A stretch of 9,887 nt of DNA, taken from positions 1-9,887 of the forward strand of contig JAJAZO010000011.1 of the NCBI GenBank assembly GCA_026785745.1. The letters run 5' to 3'. The number at the start of each line of letters is the position of its first letter. Positions within the stretch are counted from its first letter, which is position 1. The translations under genes were made by a program, and so were the position numbers. Source of the DNA: Chitinophagaceae bacterium. GTDB taxonomy: Bacteria; Bacteroidota; Bacteroidia; Chitinophagales; Chitinophagaceae. The notes beneath the pieces were generated by a model that was not told the DNA's origin, did not search any database, and saw only the letters and a list, made by a program, of their open reading frames with translations. Positions 1 to 7,947 of this stretch are shown here, piece by piece.

Positions 1-1262
1 ATTTGCTGGAAATAATAAATACATATTGGCAGTGTGAGTACCTGCGCCGCAATTGTAACGGAACACATCTGCCATAAATATCTTGTAAATTTATATTTTG
101 AGTAAAATAAATTTTGAAGTGGTTTTTGTAGCCAAACAATGCCAGCTACTGCGCAATAACTCAGTTGAAAGCCAACATCCCACAACCAGTAAGGATTAAT
201 GCACAGTAAAATAAAGGCTGAAACAGCCATCGTATTGTAAATGGATGTTTTTTTAGAGAGTGATTCGCCCAGCACTATACAGGTAAACATTAATGCTGAA
301 CGAAGAATAGAAGGTTGTGCACCAGCCAGCAAACTAAACAGCCATAAACCAGTGATGATAAGAAAGGGACTGAGCCACTTTGTACTTCGTTTCTTTTTTA
401 AGGGCTTTAACACAAGAGCAAGCAACCAGTAAATTAATCCCAAATGAAGGCCAGAGATGGCAATGATATGCACGACACCAGTGTTGGTGTACGATTGTAC
501 CAGCGACTGTTCAAGGTCGTCTTTATAACCAATTAATAAAGCTTCGGCAAGGCCCAGCTCTTTATCCCCTTTAATATTGGTGCGAAGTATCGTCAATACT
601 TTTTCACGGGAAGAGTATATAAATTTCCTGAACCAGTTTTCTTTTTTTCCATTCAGCACTTCAAATTCATCTGTTTTCAAATAAATTTGGTGGGTGATAC
701 CCTGGAAAAGCGAATATTTTTTATAGTCAAACCCGCCGGGATTGCCGGAGTTTTTTATTTCCTGTAATGGTTTTTTAAAAAGTATTTGAGACCCATAAGA
801 TAATTGTAACGAAGAATCTTTTTTAAAATAAAGAATGATCTTTCCTTTTGCAGGAATGGATTGCCCGTTTTGCAATAAATAACTGACTATTGCATTAGCC
901 TTAATGGATTTTGTTTTTTCTACCGGCGGCTCATCTAAAGTAACAAGGAGAGCATCTTGTTCTTTATAGAAATTTCCAAGCCATTGTTTGTTGTTTCTGA
1001 TATCTTGTTGCCATGCCAGCATGGCACCGATGGAAAAGAAAAGAATACTGGTAATGATGCCATTGACGAAACCAAACCGGTAGCGGTTGAAAAAAGGGAT
1101 AATGAAGAAGCTGAGTAATATGGTAAAAGCAATCGAGAGGACAATCCACCATGTATTGATGCCAAACTGAAAATGCCACTGCAGCATAATGCCCGCCATC
1201 ATCGCCAGCAGCAGTTTTACAAATGGAGACTTTTTCCAGAAAATAGAACCATACAGGGCCAT
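1..1262 (-). CDS. comEC: ComEC/Rec2 family DNA-uptake channel protein, N-terminal part (3' end outside window)
   Basis: This is an inner-membrane protein that forms the channel for transport of single-stranded DNA during natural transformation. The frame is open without a stop from the ATG at 1262-1260 to the window edge, giving 420 codons. Residues 1-90 hold several hydrophobic segments (the DUF4131-like N-terminal region, FWKKSPFVKLLLAMMAG). A soluble stretch follows, rich in charged residues and with GNPGGFDYKKY. The family hallmark HIIAISGLHLGLIYWLL lies at about residues 265-281 and opens the competence domain, followed by further membrane helices (SYCAVAGIVWLQKPL, TIAAQVLTLPICIYY). Any C-terminal metallo-beta-lactamase-like domain would lie beyond position 1. 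The gene starts 52 bases after the DinB-like gene on the same strand, so the two may be cotranscribed. A TGA lies nine codons upstream in this frame, so the ATG at 1262 is the first usable start. An alternative start at 1290 is discussed under findings. The family assignment is secure; whether the cell is transformable is not known. Confidence 0.93.
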   Translation of the reverse strand, partial: MALYGSIFWKKSPFVKLLLAMMAGIMLQWHFQFGINTWWIVLSIAFTILLSFFIIPFFNRYRFGFVNGIITSILFFSIGAMLAWQQDIRNNKQWLGNFYKEQDALLVTLDEPPVEKTKSIKANAIVSYLLQNGQSIPAKGKIILYFKKDSSLQLSYGSQILFKKPLQEIKNSGNPGGFDYKKYSLFQGITHQIYLKTDEFEVLNGKKENWFRKFIYSSREKVLTILRTNIKGDKELGLAEALLIGYKDDLEQSLVQSYTNTGVVHIIAISGLHLGLIYWLLALVLKPLKKKRSTKWLSPFLIITGLWLFSLLAGAQPSILRSALMFTCIVLGESLSKKTSIYNTMAVSAFILLCINPYWLWDVGFQLSYCAVAGIVWLQKPLQNLFYSKYKFTRYLWQMCSVTIAAQVLTLPICIYYFQQ

Positions 1263-1314
1263 GCTGAAAAGTAAGAAGCTTTTTTTTCATGGGCAATACT
1301 ACTTTCCGGGTATA

Positions 1315-1895
1315 TCATAGCATCTTATTCACGTAGGCAACCTGCCCCAGGTGGTAAATATTATGTTCTATCATTGCGTTCAGCAGAAAACGGAAGTTGT
1401 ATTTACGGTAGTCAACCGGTTCAACTAAAAAATCATCATCCTTCTTATGGGCATCTCTAAAAACTAATCCCTCCAAGAGTTCTCCACTCAAAAATATTTT
1501 TTTTGGTTAATACTTGGAGGGTTTTTAGAAATCCCCTTATGTAAAAGGGCAATTATCTTTTTATGAATGGCTTTAAATTCCGCTAACCCTTTCTTCCAGG
1601 TATGTACTTTGGGGCCTGCCTGTCCGGTAGGCAAATTTATTATTCTCCAATCAAGCTCTTCAGCCACGGCCAAGTCATTTATTTTATCTTTTTCAATTCT
1701 CTTCAATGTAAAATCAGCCCAGGTTATCATGTGGTAGAGCAGTTCAATTAAAGAATGCTCTGTATTGTTGGATTTAGTATATACCTTTTTTGCATCTGCT
1801 TCTTCCAGTATTACAAGCACAGCCCGGCCAAACCAAGGCTCACCGCTGTTTACATTTTCTATACGGTGGATGATGGATTGAATTTCTCTGTTCAT
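1315..1895 (-). pseudogene. DinB-fold (DinB/YfiT-like putative metalloenzyme) protein, frameshifted
   Basis: DinB-fold proteins are four-helix bundles with a three-histidine metal site; many act as thiol-dependent transferases or have no known substrate. The N-terminal part (ATG at 1895) reads 135 codons to a TGA at 1490-1488. The first ligand is probably His55 in LLYHMITW. Downstream in the next frame, open to a TGA at 1317-1315, lies the expected family C-terminus with EHNIYHLGQVAYVNKML, whose two histidines complete the triad. The frames join in the A8 run at 1504-1497: one extra A would give a 193-residue protein with ligands near 55, 178 and 182. As written, the product loses both C-terminal histidines and should be inactive. 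Residues 88-94 (LPTGQAG) come from a palindromic repeat inside the gene. It lies between carB and comEC on the same strand and has its own -7 box. The fold call is fairly sure; the substrate is unknown. The break may be a homopolymer sequencing error. Confidence 0.8.
1612..1635. repeat. Palindromic repeat inside the DinB-like gene (family A)
   Basis: The core CCTGCCTGTCCGGTAGGC (1615-1632) is an imperfect inverted repeat (GCCT.../...AGGC arms). It matches 16 of 18 bases of the copy at 7948-7965 in the M23 gene. Read from the minus strand it encodes LPTGQAG, which sits between RIIN and PKVHTWKKG and looks like an in-frame insert of about 21 bases in the DinB protein. The repeat and the match are seen directly; the insertion is inferred from memory of the family. 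Confidence 0.7.
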
Positions 1896-1998
1896 ACCCC
1901 TATCCCCTAAAGGGGAATTTTATATCTCAAAAATAAATAAGGGATTCAATTATTTAAAGACTCTCAATGCCTTCCTGAGTTTATCGAAGGATAGGGGT
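1896..1998. repeat. Intergenic composite palindromic repeat between carB and the DinB-like gene
   Basis: The gap between the carB stop and the DinB start is bounded by a 10-base inverted repeat, ACCCCTATCC at 1896-1905 and GGATAGGGGT at 1989-1998. Inside it lie two smaller palindromes: TCCCCTAAAGGGGA (1903-1916, perfect 6-base arms) touching the DinB start codon, and CCTTC...GAAGG (1970-1990, 11-base loop), which resembles the CTTCGA-AGCTCAGG type repeats common in Bacteroidota. The second hairpin is about 18 bases after the carB stop and could act as its transcript end, but no U-run follows directly. Confidence 0.6.
1928..1935 (-). promoter_or_regulatory. Putative Bacteroidota -7 box for the DinB-like gene
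   Basis: The minus strand reads TATTTTTG, an exact match to the TAnnTTTG -7 element. It would start transcription near 1922, leaving a leader of about 26 bases. I see no clear TTTG -33 element at the right spacing. The short leader would contain the TCCCC/GGGGA palindrome right up to the start codon. Confidence 0.4.
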
Positions 1999-2007
1999 TG
2001 GGTATTA

Positions 2008-4848
2008 CTACTTACTTAAATACATACTCCTGTCTTTATATAATTGTCGGAAGTAAGGGTCTCTCAAATCTTTGATAAAACGTATCGCTTCTCCAGTTGA
2101 CTTCATCTCAGGACCTAACTCTTTGTTTACACCAGGAAATTTATTAAAAGAGAATACCGGTTCTTTAATAGCAAAGCCATTTAGTTTTTTCTCAAACGTA
2201 AAGTCTTTTAACTTATGTGTTCCCATCATTATTTTGGTAGCCACATTCAGATAAGGAATCTGGTAGGCCTTGGCAATAAATGGTGTTGTTCTCGATGCTC
2301 TTGGATTTGCTTCAATCACAAACACATTATCATTCTTAATGGCAAACTGGATATTGATCAATCCTTGTATTTTTAAATCCCTTGCAATCCTCTCCGCATA
2401 TTCTTCCATAGTGTGAACTATTAATGGAGTAAGGTTGAAAGCAGGTAATACTGCATTGCTATCGCCTGAGTGAATACCGGCTGGTTCAATATGCTCCATC
2501 ACACCCATTACATGAAAATCTTCTCCGTCAAAAATGGCGTCAATCTCTGCCTCCTGGCAGCGGTCAAGAAAATGATCAATCAGTATTTTATTGCCGGGTA
2601 AATGTTTTAATAAGCTCACCACAGCTTTTTCCACTTCTTCGTCATTCAAAACAATTCTCATTCCTTGCCCGCCCAATACATAAGAAGGACGGACCAACAC
2701 AGGATAACCCACTTTGTTGGCTACAACCACAGCCTCATCCACATTTTCGGCGGTGCCATAATCAGGATAAGGGATATCCAATTCTTTCAACCGGTCACTA
2801 AAGCGGCCACGGTCTTCAGCTATATCCAGGCTATCAAATGAAGTGCCGACAATCCTGATTCCTTTCTGATGCAGTTTTTCTGCCAGCTTCAATGCTGTTT
2901 GTCCGCCGAGTTGCACAATAACCCCGTCTGGTTTTTCATGTTCAATTATTTCCCAGAGATGCTCCCAATAAACCGGCTCAAAATATAATTTATCGGCCAT
3001 GTCAAAATCAGTACTCACTGTTTCCGGGTTACAGTTTATCATGATGGATTCGTAACCACATTCTTTAATGGCCAGTAAACCATGCACACAACAGTAATCA
3101 AATTCAATTCCTTGCCCGATGCGGTTAGGCCCAGAGCCGAGCACAATAATTTTCTTTTTATCGGATACTTTGCTTTCGTTGTAGTTTCCTTCTTCGAAGG
3201 TTGAATAGAAGTAAGGCGTCTTTGCTTCAAACTCTGCAGAACAGGTGTCAACCATTTTATAAACTCTTGTAATGCCGGCTGCTTTTCGTTTATTGTAAAC
3301 ATCATCCTCATCGCCGTGTTCTGTAATACGGCTTATTTGTTCATCGCTAAAGCCATTTACTTTGGCCTCTCTCAGCAACTCCAGCGGAAGGGTCTCCAAA
3401 TCATATTTTGTAATTTCTTTTTCGATGGTACAAATCTTTTGTATTTCATAAAGAAACCAACGATCAATACCATTTGTAGCTTTTGAAATAGTGCCTACTG
3501 ATATGCCAGCCATTAGCGCATCCTTTATACGGAAGATGCGGTCCCATTTCGGAGTTTTGATATATTCCAGTAACTCTTCAGCATGCATCAGGCTTTTACC
3601 ATAGTAGCCTAAACCAACAGCATTGTTCTCTAAACTCTGACAGGCTTTTTGAATGGCCTCATTAAAACTTCTGCCAATGCCCATTACCTCACCCACACTT
3701 TTCATCTGGAAACCAAGTGTATCATTAGCCCCTTTGAATTTGTCAAAATTCCAACGGGGTATTTTTACAATTACATAATCGAGTGCCGGCTCAAAGTAAG
3801 CAGATGTTGTTTCTGTAATCTGATTCTCCAATTCATCAAGATTATAGCCTATGGCAAGTTTGGCAGCAACTTTAGCAATCGGGTAGCCTGTTGCTTTACT
3901 CGCCAAGGCAGATGAACGGCTTACTCTTGGATTAATTTCGATTACCTGGATTTCTTCGGTATCAGGATTCAGCGCAAATTGAACATTACATCCACCGGCA
4001 AAATTTCCCAAATCTCTCATCATCCTGATAGCTGTATTTCGCATCAACTGCAATGCTGTATCACTAAGCGTCATAGCAGGGGCTACTGTTATTGAATCCC
4101 CGGTATGCACACCCATTGGGTCAAAATTTTCTACTGTACAAATAATACAAACATTATCAGCAGAATCTCTCAGCAGTTCCAGTTCAAATTCTTTCCAGCC
4201 CATCACTGCTTTTTCTACCAACACTTCATGGATGGGGCTGGCTGTTAAAGCTCTGTTCAGGGCTTCATCCAACTCTTCTTTTTTAAAAACCAATCCGCCA
4301 CCTGTACCACCCAATGTAAATGAAGGACGGAGCACCAATGGAAACCCAATTTCCTGAGCAAATTCTTTACCTTCTAAAAAGGAGTTGGCTGTCCTTGCCT
4401 GGCCTACCGGAACCCCCAGTTTTATCATCCATAGGCGAAATTTTTCACGGTCTTCTGCTTTTTAGATTGCTTTTATATCAACACCAATCAACCGTACATT
4501 ATATTGTTTCCAAATGCCAAGCTCTTCGGCTTCTTTAGCAAGGTTGAGTGCTGTTTGTCCACCCATGGTGGGCAACACAGCATCAATCCGATAGCCATCG
4601 GATTCATTTTCCTTTAATATTTGTTCGATACTTTCTACAGTAAGTGGTAGCAAATAAACCTTGTCGGCCATCATCGGGTCTGTCATGATGGTGGCTGGGT
4701 TGCTGTTGATAAGAATGACTTTTACTCCTTCTTCCCGTAAGCTTCTGGCAGCTTGTGTGCCCGAATAATCAAACTCACAGGCTTGTCCGATAATAATGGG
4801 GCCGGAGCCGATAATGAGAACCGATTTTATCGAATTGTCTTTTGGCAT
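2008..4848 (-). pseudogene. carB: Carbamoyl-phosphate synthase large subunit, interrupted by an in-frame TAA at codon 129
   Basis: CarB makes carbamoyl phosphate from bicarbonate, ATP and glutamine-derived ammonia, feeding pyrimidine and arginine synthesis. The ATG at 4848 opens a frame of 946 codons ending in TAG. Residues 1-128 form the first pre-ATP-grasp domain ([40 protein letters not shown]). Codon 129 (4464-4462) is TAA where the family motif IEKAEDREKF requires Glu. The rest is intact: first ATP-grasp (RPSFTLGGTGGG, NPRVSRSSALASKATG), oligomerisation region, second pre-ATP-grasp (GSGPNRIGQGIEFDYCC, NCNPETVSTDFD) and second ATP-grasp (RPSYVLGGQGMR, EANPRASRTTPF). It stops soon after MKSTGEAI and so lacks the C-terminal MGS-like allosteric domain of the 1073-residue E. 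coli enzyme. Codons 83-87 (SDGYR) derive from a palindromic repeat. A restart at the ATG at 4428 would give an 806-residue remainder lacking the first domain. carA is not in the window. The identity is certain; whether the stop is real is doubtful because the gene is normally important. Confidence 0.95.
4585..4604. repeat. Palindromic repeat inside carB (family B)
   Basis: The plus strand reads AATCCGATAGCCATCGGATT: perfect 8-base arms around a 4-base centre. In carB sense the core is CCGATGGCTATCGG, one base from the perfect palindrome CCGATAGCTATCGG and clearly related to the copy at 7923-7940. It encodes SDGYR between LKENE and [10 protein letters not shown], where CarB proteins usually have a shorter variable loop, so it is probably an in-frame insert. 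Confidence 0.6.
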
Positions 4849-4917
4849 TTTTTGTTTTTAGTTGTTGTTGGCAATGTTGAGCTATGACGAAGCATCGTTA
4901 TGAAAAAACAAATTGTG

Positions 4918-4925
4918 CAAAAGTA
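4918..4925 (-). promoter_or_regulatory. Putative -7 box for carB
   Basis: The minus strand reads TACTTTTG, matching TAnnTTTG exactly. Initiation near 4912 would leave a leader of about 63 bases before the carB ATG. A TTTG lies upstream, but 27 bases away, too far for a standard -33 element. The call rests on the -7 match and the position in a gap of about 130 bases. Confidence 0.45.
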
Positions 4926-4979
4926 AGGGAATGGAAGGTTTTTGGAGGGTGACAAACTGGATTTTTTTCCAGCAATTAC

Positions 4980-5573
4980 TCACAGAGGTTTCAACGGCGG
5001 TGGTTTTTGAATTTTTCGGTAGGAAAGGGCATACAGTTCATCGTAAATATTTTTTTGCTGGCTAAGCGATGCACTTACCAACTGGCTTAATTCGCCAGGG
5101 TTTCTAAAAATTTTACGGGTAGAAAAATCATCCGTAATTGTTTTTACATGCAGTGTATCGTTGCGTCTTTCAAGAACAGACAAGTAGTAAACTTTTTCTG
5201 TTCTATACTCTGTTGGTTTGTTTCGCTTAGGCACAGCAATGGTAACAGACCCCTCAATATTCATGAACCGTTTTTCGCCGATATAAGAAATAAAGCCGGT
5301 GTAGTAGGCAGTATCAGGCAGGATCATGTCGCCTTTCATTGCTTTGCCATACCGGGTGATGGCATATACCGAATCTGATTGTTTGGTAATCTCCAATGCC
5401 TCAATGCCATAAACATCACTAAAGTCTTTGATAATGCCATACCAATAACCAAACAGGGTGCTGTCAACCGGTTCGGATGGACCCGGAGCCAGTGCAACGT
5501 TCGACTCAAACGGACAAGCCGATACCACAAACGATACTGGCAACAGCCACCAAAACATTTTTTTCATTGTCAT
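4980..5573 (-). CDS. Small secreted lipoprotein of unknown function
   Basis: This 197-residue protein starts with a lipoprotein signal: basic MTMKKM, hydrophobic FWWLLPVSFVV, and the lipobox VSAC with Cys20 as the lipidated residue. The mature part begins CPFESNVALAPGPSEPVDS, a short flexible linker, and continues as a mostly polar, beta-rich domain with many aromatic residues (LFGYWYGI, DTAYYTGFISYIG, EKVYYLSVLE), ending KPPPLKPL. It resembles the small single-domain lipoproteins common in Bacteroidota, many starting CPF or CPY, that have no assigned function; lipocalin-like folding is only a guess. The ATG at 5567 is an equally good start, two codons in. The gene is intact, lies between the MORN gene (96-base gap) and carB (131-base gap) on the same strand, and may have its own promoter just upstream, where the minus strand has TATCTTTTG at 5589-5581. 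Confidence 0.75.
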   Translation of the reverse strand: MTMKKMFWWLLPVSFVVSACPFESNVALAPGPSEPVDSTLFGYWYGIIKDFSDVYGIEALEITKQSDSVYAITRYGKAMKGDMILPDTAYYTGFISYIGEKRFMNIEGSVTIAVPKRNKPTEYRTEKVYYLSVLERRNDTLHVKTITDDFSTRKIFRNPGELSQLVSASLSQQKNIYDELYALSYRKIQKPPPLKPL

Positions 5574-5669
5574 AAAAGGGCAAAAGATACAACTAATGGA
5601 TGGGAAAGCCTATACACTGAAGAGGTCATTCTGCATTGAAGTAGATATTAGTGAGGAGCCAAACTTAAG

Positions 5670-6368
5670 TTAATCGTTGATTCGCAGGGTGATTACGTAG
5701 CTGATAGTTCTTTTGAATTCCATTTCTACCTGCTCCTCACCGATAATGGCTTTGAAGCGAATAGGATAAATAACGTCTTCCAAAACAGATTCTGTTTTCT
5801 TGGCATGGCTATCATTTATAAAAAGCCTGCCGTAGATACCGGCTACTATTTGGACTTCGTCCACTTTCATCCTGGTCATTTCGGTGCCATCAACAAAAAT
5901 GCCGCCTCCGGAAGTATTGGTGATTAAAAAAGTAATCCTATGGAAACGATCCTCTTTATATTCTACTTCCAGATCAGTGACCAGTTTACTTTTAAAAATA
6001 AGTTTGTAAGGGAATTCTTCCTTGCCGGTATAAACATCTTTTTTCCAATAGCCTTCTATAATACTGTCTTTTGTATTCTGCTTTTTATAGAGCATTATTC
6101 CTTTTCCATCTTTTAATCCACCGGAAAATTCACCAGTAAAGCGGTTACCATTACTTCAAACATAGTTACCCGTTCCTTTAAGCAGACCGGCTTTAAAATC
6201 TCCTTCATAGGTACCTGTTCCTATAGCCTTACCTTTTCCGCTGGCTTTACCTTTTTTTCAATCACCGGTATAAGTGCCTTTTATAGACTCCATTTCTACT
6301 GCACAATTTTGTGCAAACAGGTAAGAAATGTATAGAAGAAAAGCGGTCAGGCTGATCAATTTTTTCAT
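5670..6368 (-). pseudogene. Secreted MORN-repeat protein with two in-frame TGA codons
   Basis: The reading frame from the ATG at 6368 runs 232 codons to a TAA, with TGA at codon 37 (6260-6258) and codon 71 (6158-6156). Residues 1-19 are a typical signal peptide (KKLISLTAFLLYISYLFA, then QN). Residues 30-92 are MORN repeats of the YxGxWxxGxxxGxG type: GTYTGD-stop-KKGKASGKGK, GTYEGDFKAGLLKGTG, and NRFTGEFSGGLKDGKG. Both TGA codons fall exactly where tryptophan is expected (GD-W-KKG and NYV-W-SNG). Residues 93-232 form a beta-rich C-terminal region that I do not recognise. As written only 36 residues would be made, or an internal 141-residue piece from the ATG at 6095 without signal or repeats. 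MORN repeats usually act in protein or lipid contacts; the partner here is unknown. It diverges from the M23 gene with an 88-base gap. Confidence 0.75.
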
Positions 6369-6398
6369 GGCTATAAACTAATATGTATTTAGAGTCTT

Positions 6399-6406
6399 CA
6401 AATTTA
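6399..6406 (-). promoter_or_regulatory. Putative -7 box for the MORN gene
   Basis: The minus strand reads TAAATTTG, an exact TAnnTTTG match, 30 bases before the MORN ATG, giving a leader of about 24 bases. No convincing -33 element is visible at the usual spacing. It lies in the divergent gap shared with the M23 gene. Confidence 0.4.
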
Positions 6407-6440
6407 TAGATTCAAATCATAACAGGAAGGTTGTATAGTG

Positions 6441-6448
6441 TTAATTTG
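6441..6448 (+). promoter_or_regulatory. Weak -7-like box for the M23 peptidase gene
   Basis: TTAATTTG differs from TAnnTTTG at one position and ends 8 bases before the ATG at 6457, which would give a nearly leaderless transcript. No -33 element is clear. The call is weak and rests on its position in the divergent gap. Confidence 0.25.
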
Positions 6449-7922
6449 CAGCCTGAATGAGCCACCTCCGAATAATCCGCACTGGTTTGTTATTGTTTTT
6501 ATCCATATTGGGTCTGGAAGTTATTGCCCAGCCAAGGGATACGAACAGTTATCTCCGTAATTATTTCCGGCATCCGCTGAATATACCAATGCAGTTGTCT
6601 GCCAACTTTGGTGAACTGCGACCCAACCACTGGCACATGGGTCTTGATATCAGAACCGACGCAAAAGAAGATCAATCTGTGTATGCGGCCGCTGAAGGAT
6701 AAGTGGCTAAGGTGGGCATCCGTCCGCAGAGCTTTGGAAGGTATATTATTATTAATCATCCTAATGGCCTTTCTACTTTATATGCTCACCTGAACGATTT
6801 TAATACAGCCTTGGAAGAATATGTGACTGCACAACAGTATAAACAAGAAAGCTGGGCAGTGGAACTGGATTTTACCAAAGATCAGTTCCCTTTATCAAAA
6901 GGGGCTTTTATTGCCTACAGCGGCAATACCGGTGGCTCCAAAGGGCCACATTTACATTTTGAAATTATTGATACAAAGACTGACAAAAGATTAAATCCAT
7001 TACTGTTCAATTTTCCAATGGAGGATAATATGCCGCCATCAATAATACGATTGGCGATGTATAACAGGAGTAAAACAGTATATGCACAAACCCCGGTTTT
7101 TTTTGCTTTGAAGAATACAGACAGTGGTTATATCATTCCAAAGAAGCCGGTGATAAAAACAGGATTGAGTAAAGTAAGTTTTGCTATCCAGGCTTTTGAT
7201 AAAATGAATGGAGGAGGTAGTGATAACGGCATCTTTTCTGCCAAACTTTATGTAGACGATGAACCGCAGATAAGTTTTGTGCTTGACAGTATTGATTATA
7301 ATGAAACGGTTTATATTAATTCTCATACGGATTATCGCAACAGCCTTTCTCTGCAACACCTTTCACAACTTCCCGGCGATCATTGCCCGATATACAAAAA
7401 AATAAACGGTGATGGGGTTATCAATTTCTCAGATACCAATGTACATTTCATAAGCATTGATGTAAAAGACCCTAAAGGCAATACTTCGCAACTGAACTTT
7501 GCTATGCAGTATGATGACAGTCTTGCCAAAACGGATGTGTACCAAAGCTATGCGTCAAAATTTGCTCCTGATAAGCTGAATGTGCTGACCAAAGAAGACT
7601 TTAAAATGAAGTTGCCGGAATATGCTTTGTATGATACAGTGCCGGCTTTATATTATCGCAATAACTCATCATCTTACAATGCAGTAACGGCATTGCACCA
7701 GGTAAATGATGCTACTTATCCGGTGCATGAAGATATTTCTGTCAGCATCAAACCCAATAAAACGATTCCCGAAGAATGGAAAGATAAACTGCTGATGCAG
7801 CGGACTGGCAAAGGCAGCACCATACGAAAAGTAACATTACAGGAAGGATGGCTGTCGGCAACTTTTGGCGACTTTGGCAGTTTTCAGGTGTTGGCAGATG
7901 TAACACCACCTCAGATAAATGA

Positions 7923-7940
7923 CCCCGGTAGCTATCGGGG
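7923..7940. repeat. Palindromic repeat inside the M23 gene (family B)
   Basis: CCCCGGTAGCTATCGGGG is an 18-base palindrome with one mismatched pair (G at 7928 against T at 7935). Its core matches the carB copy closely, and both put TAT CGG (Tyr-Arg) in the same reading frame. It encodes PGSYRG in the M23 protein, next to a family A repeat. Confidence 0.65.
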
Positions 7941-7947
7941 GGGTAAA

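Noticed and set aside
964..1296. A 110-codon open frame on the minus strand over the 5' end of comEC
   Set aside because: It is an out-of-frame reading of comEC; the comEC frame shows family motifs and the 110-codon product has no recognisable features.
4376..4416. GC-rich stretch encoding VPVGQARTANS in carB as another palindrome insert
   Set aside because: It resembles the QAG-type peptide but fits the normal CarB sequence at this point, and the DNA has no good inverted repeat.
4957..4972. Hairpin CTGGATTTTTTTCCAG after the lipoprotein gene as a terminator
   Set aside because: The stem has only five pairs and no run of U follows it; too weak to call.
5148..5673. Several plus-strand open frames over the lipoprotein gene
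   Set aside because: They are shadows opposite a gene with a clear lipoprotein signal and show no protein family features.
6369..6456. Divergent gap as a site for a small RNA or operator
   Set aside because: Only 88 bases with AT-rich sequence and promoter-like boxes; no strong inverted repeat or RNA fold seen.
6686..6693. GCGGCCGC restriction site as a sign of vector sequence
   Set aside because: It lies within the conserved VYAAAEG coding stretch of the M23 gene and fits the protein, so it is chance.
6156..6702. Genome-wide stop codon recoding as the explanation for the internal stops
   Set aside because: The stops fall at Trp, Trp, Tyr and Glu positions and use both TGA and TAA. No single reassignment fits, and both codons also serve as normal gene ends in this window.
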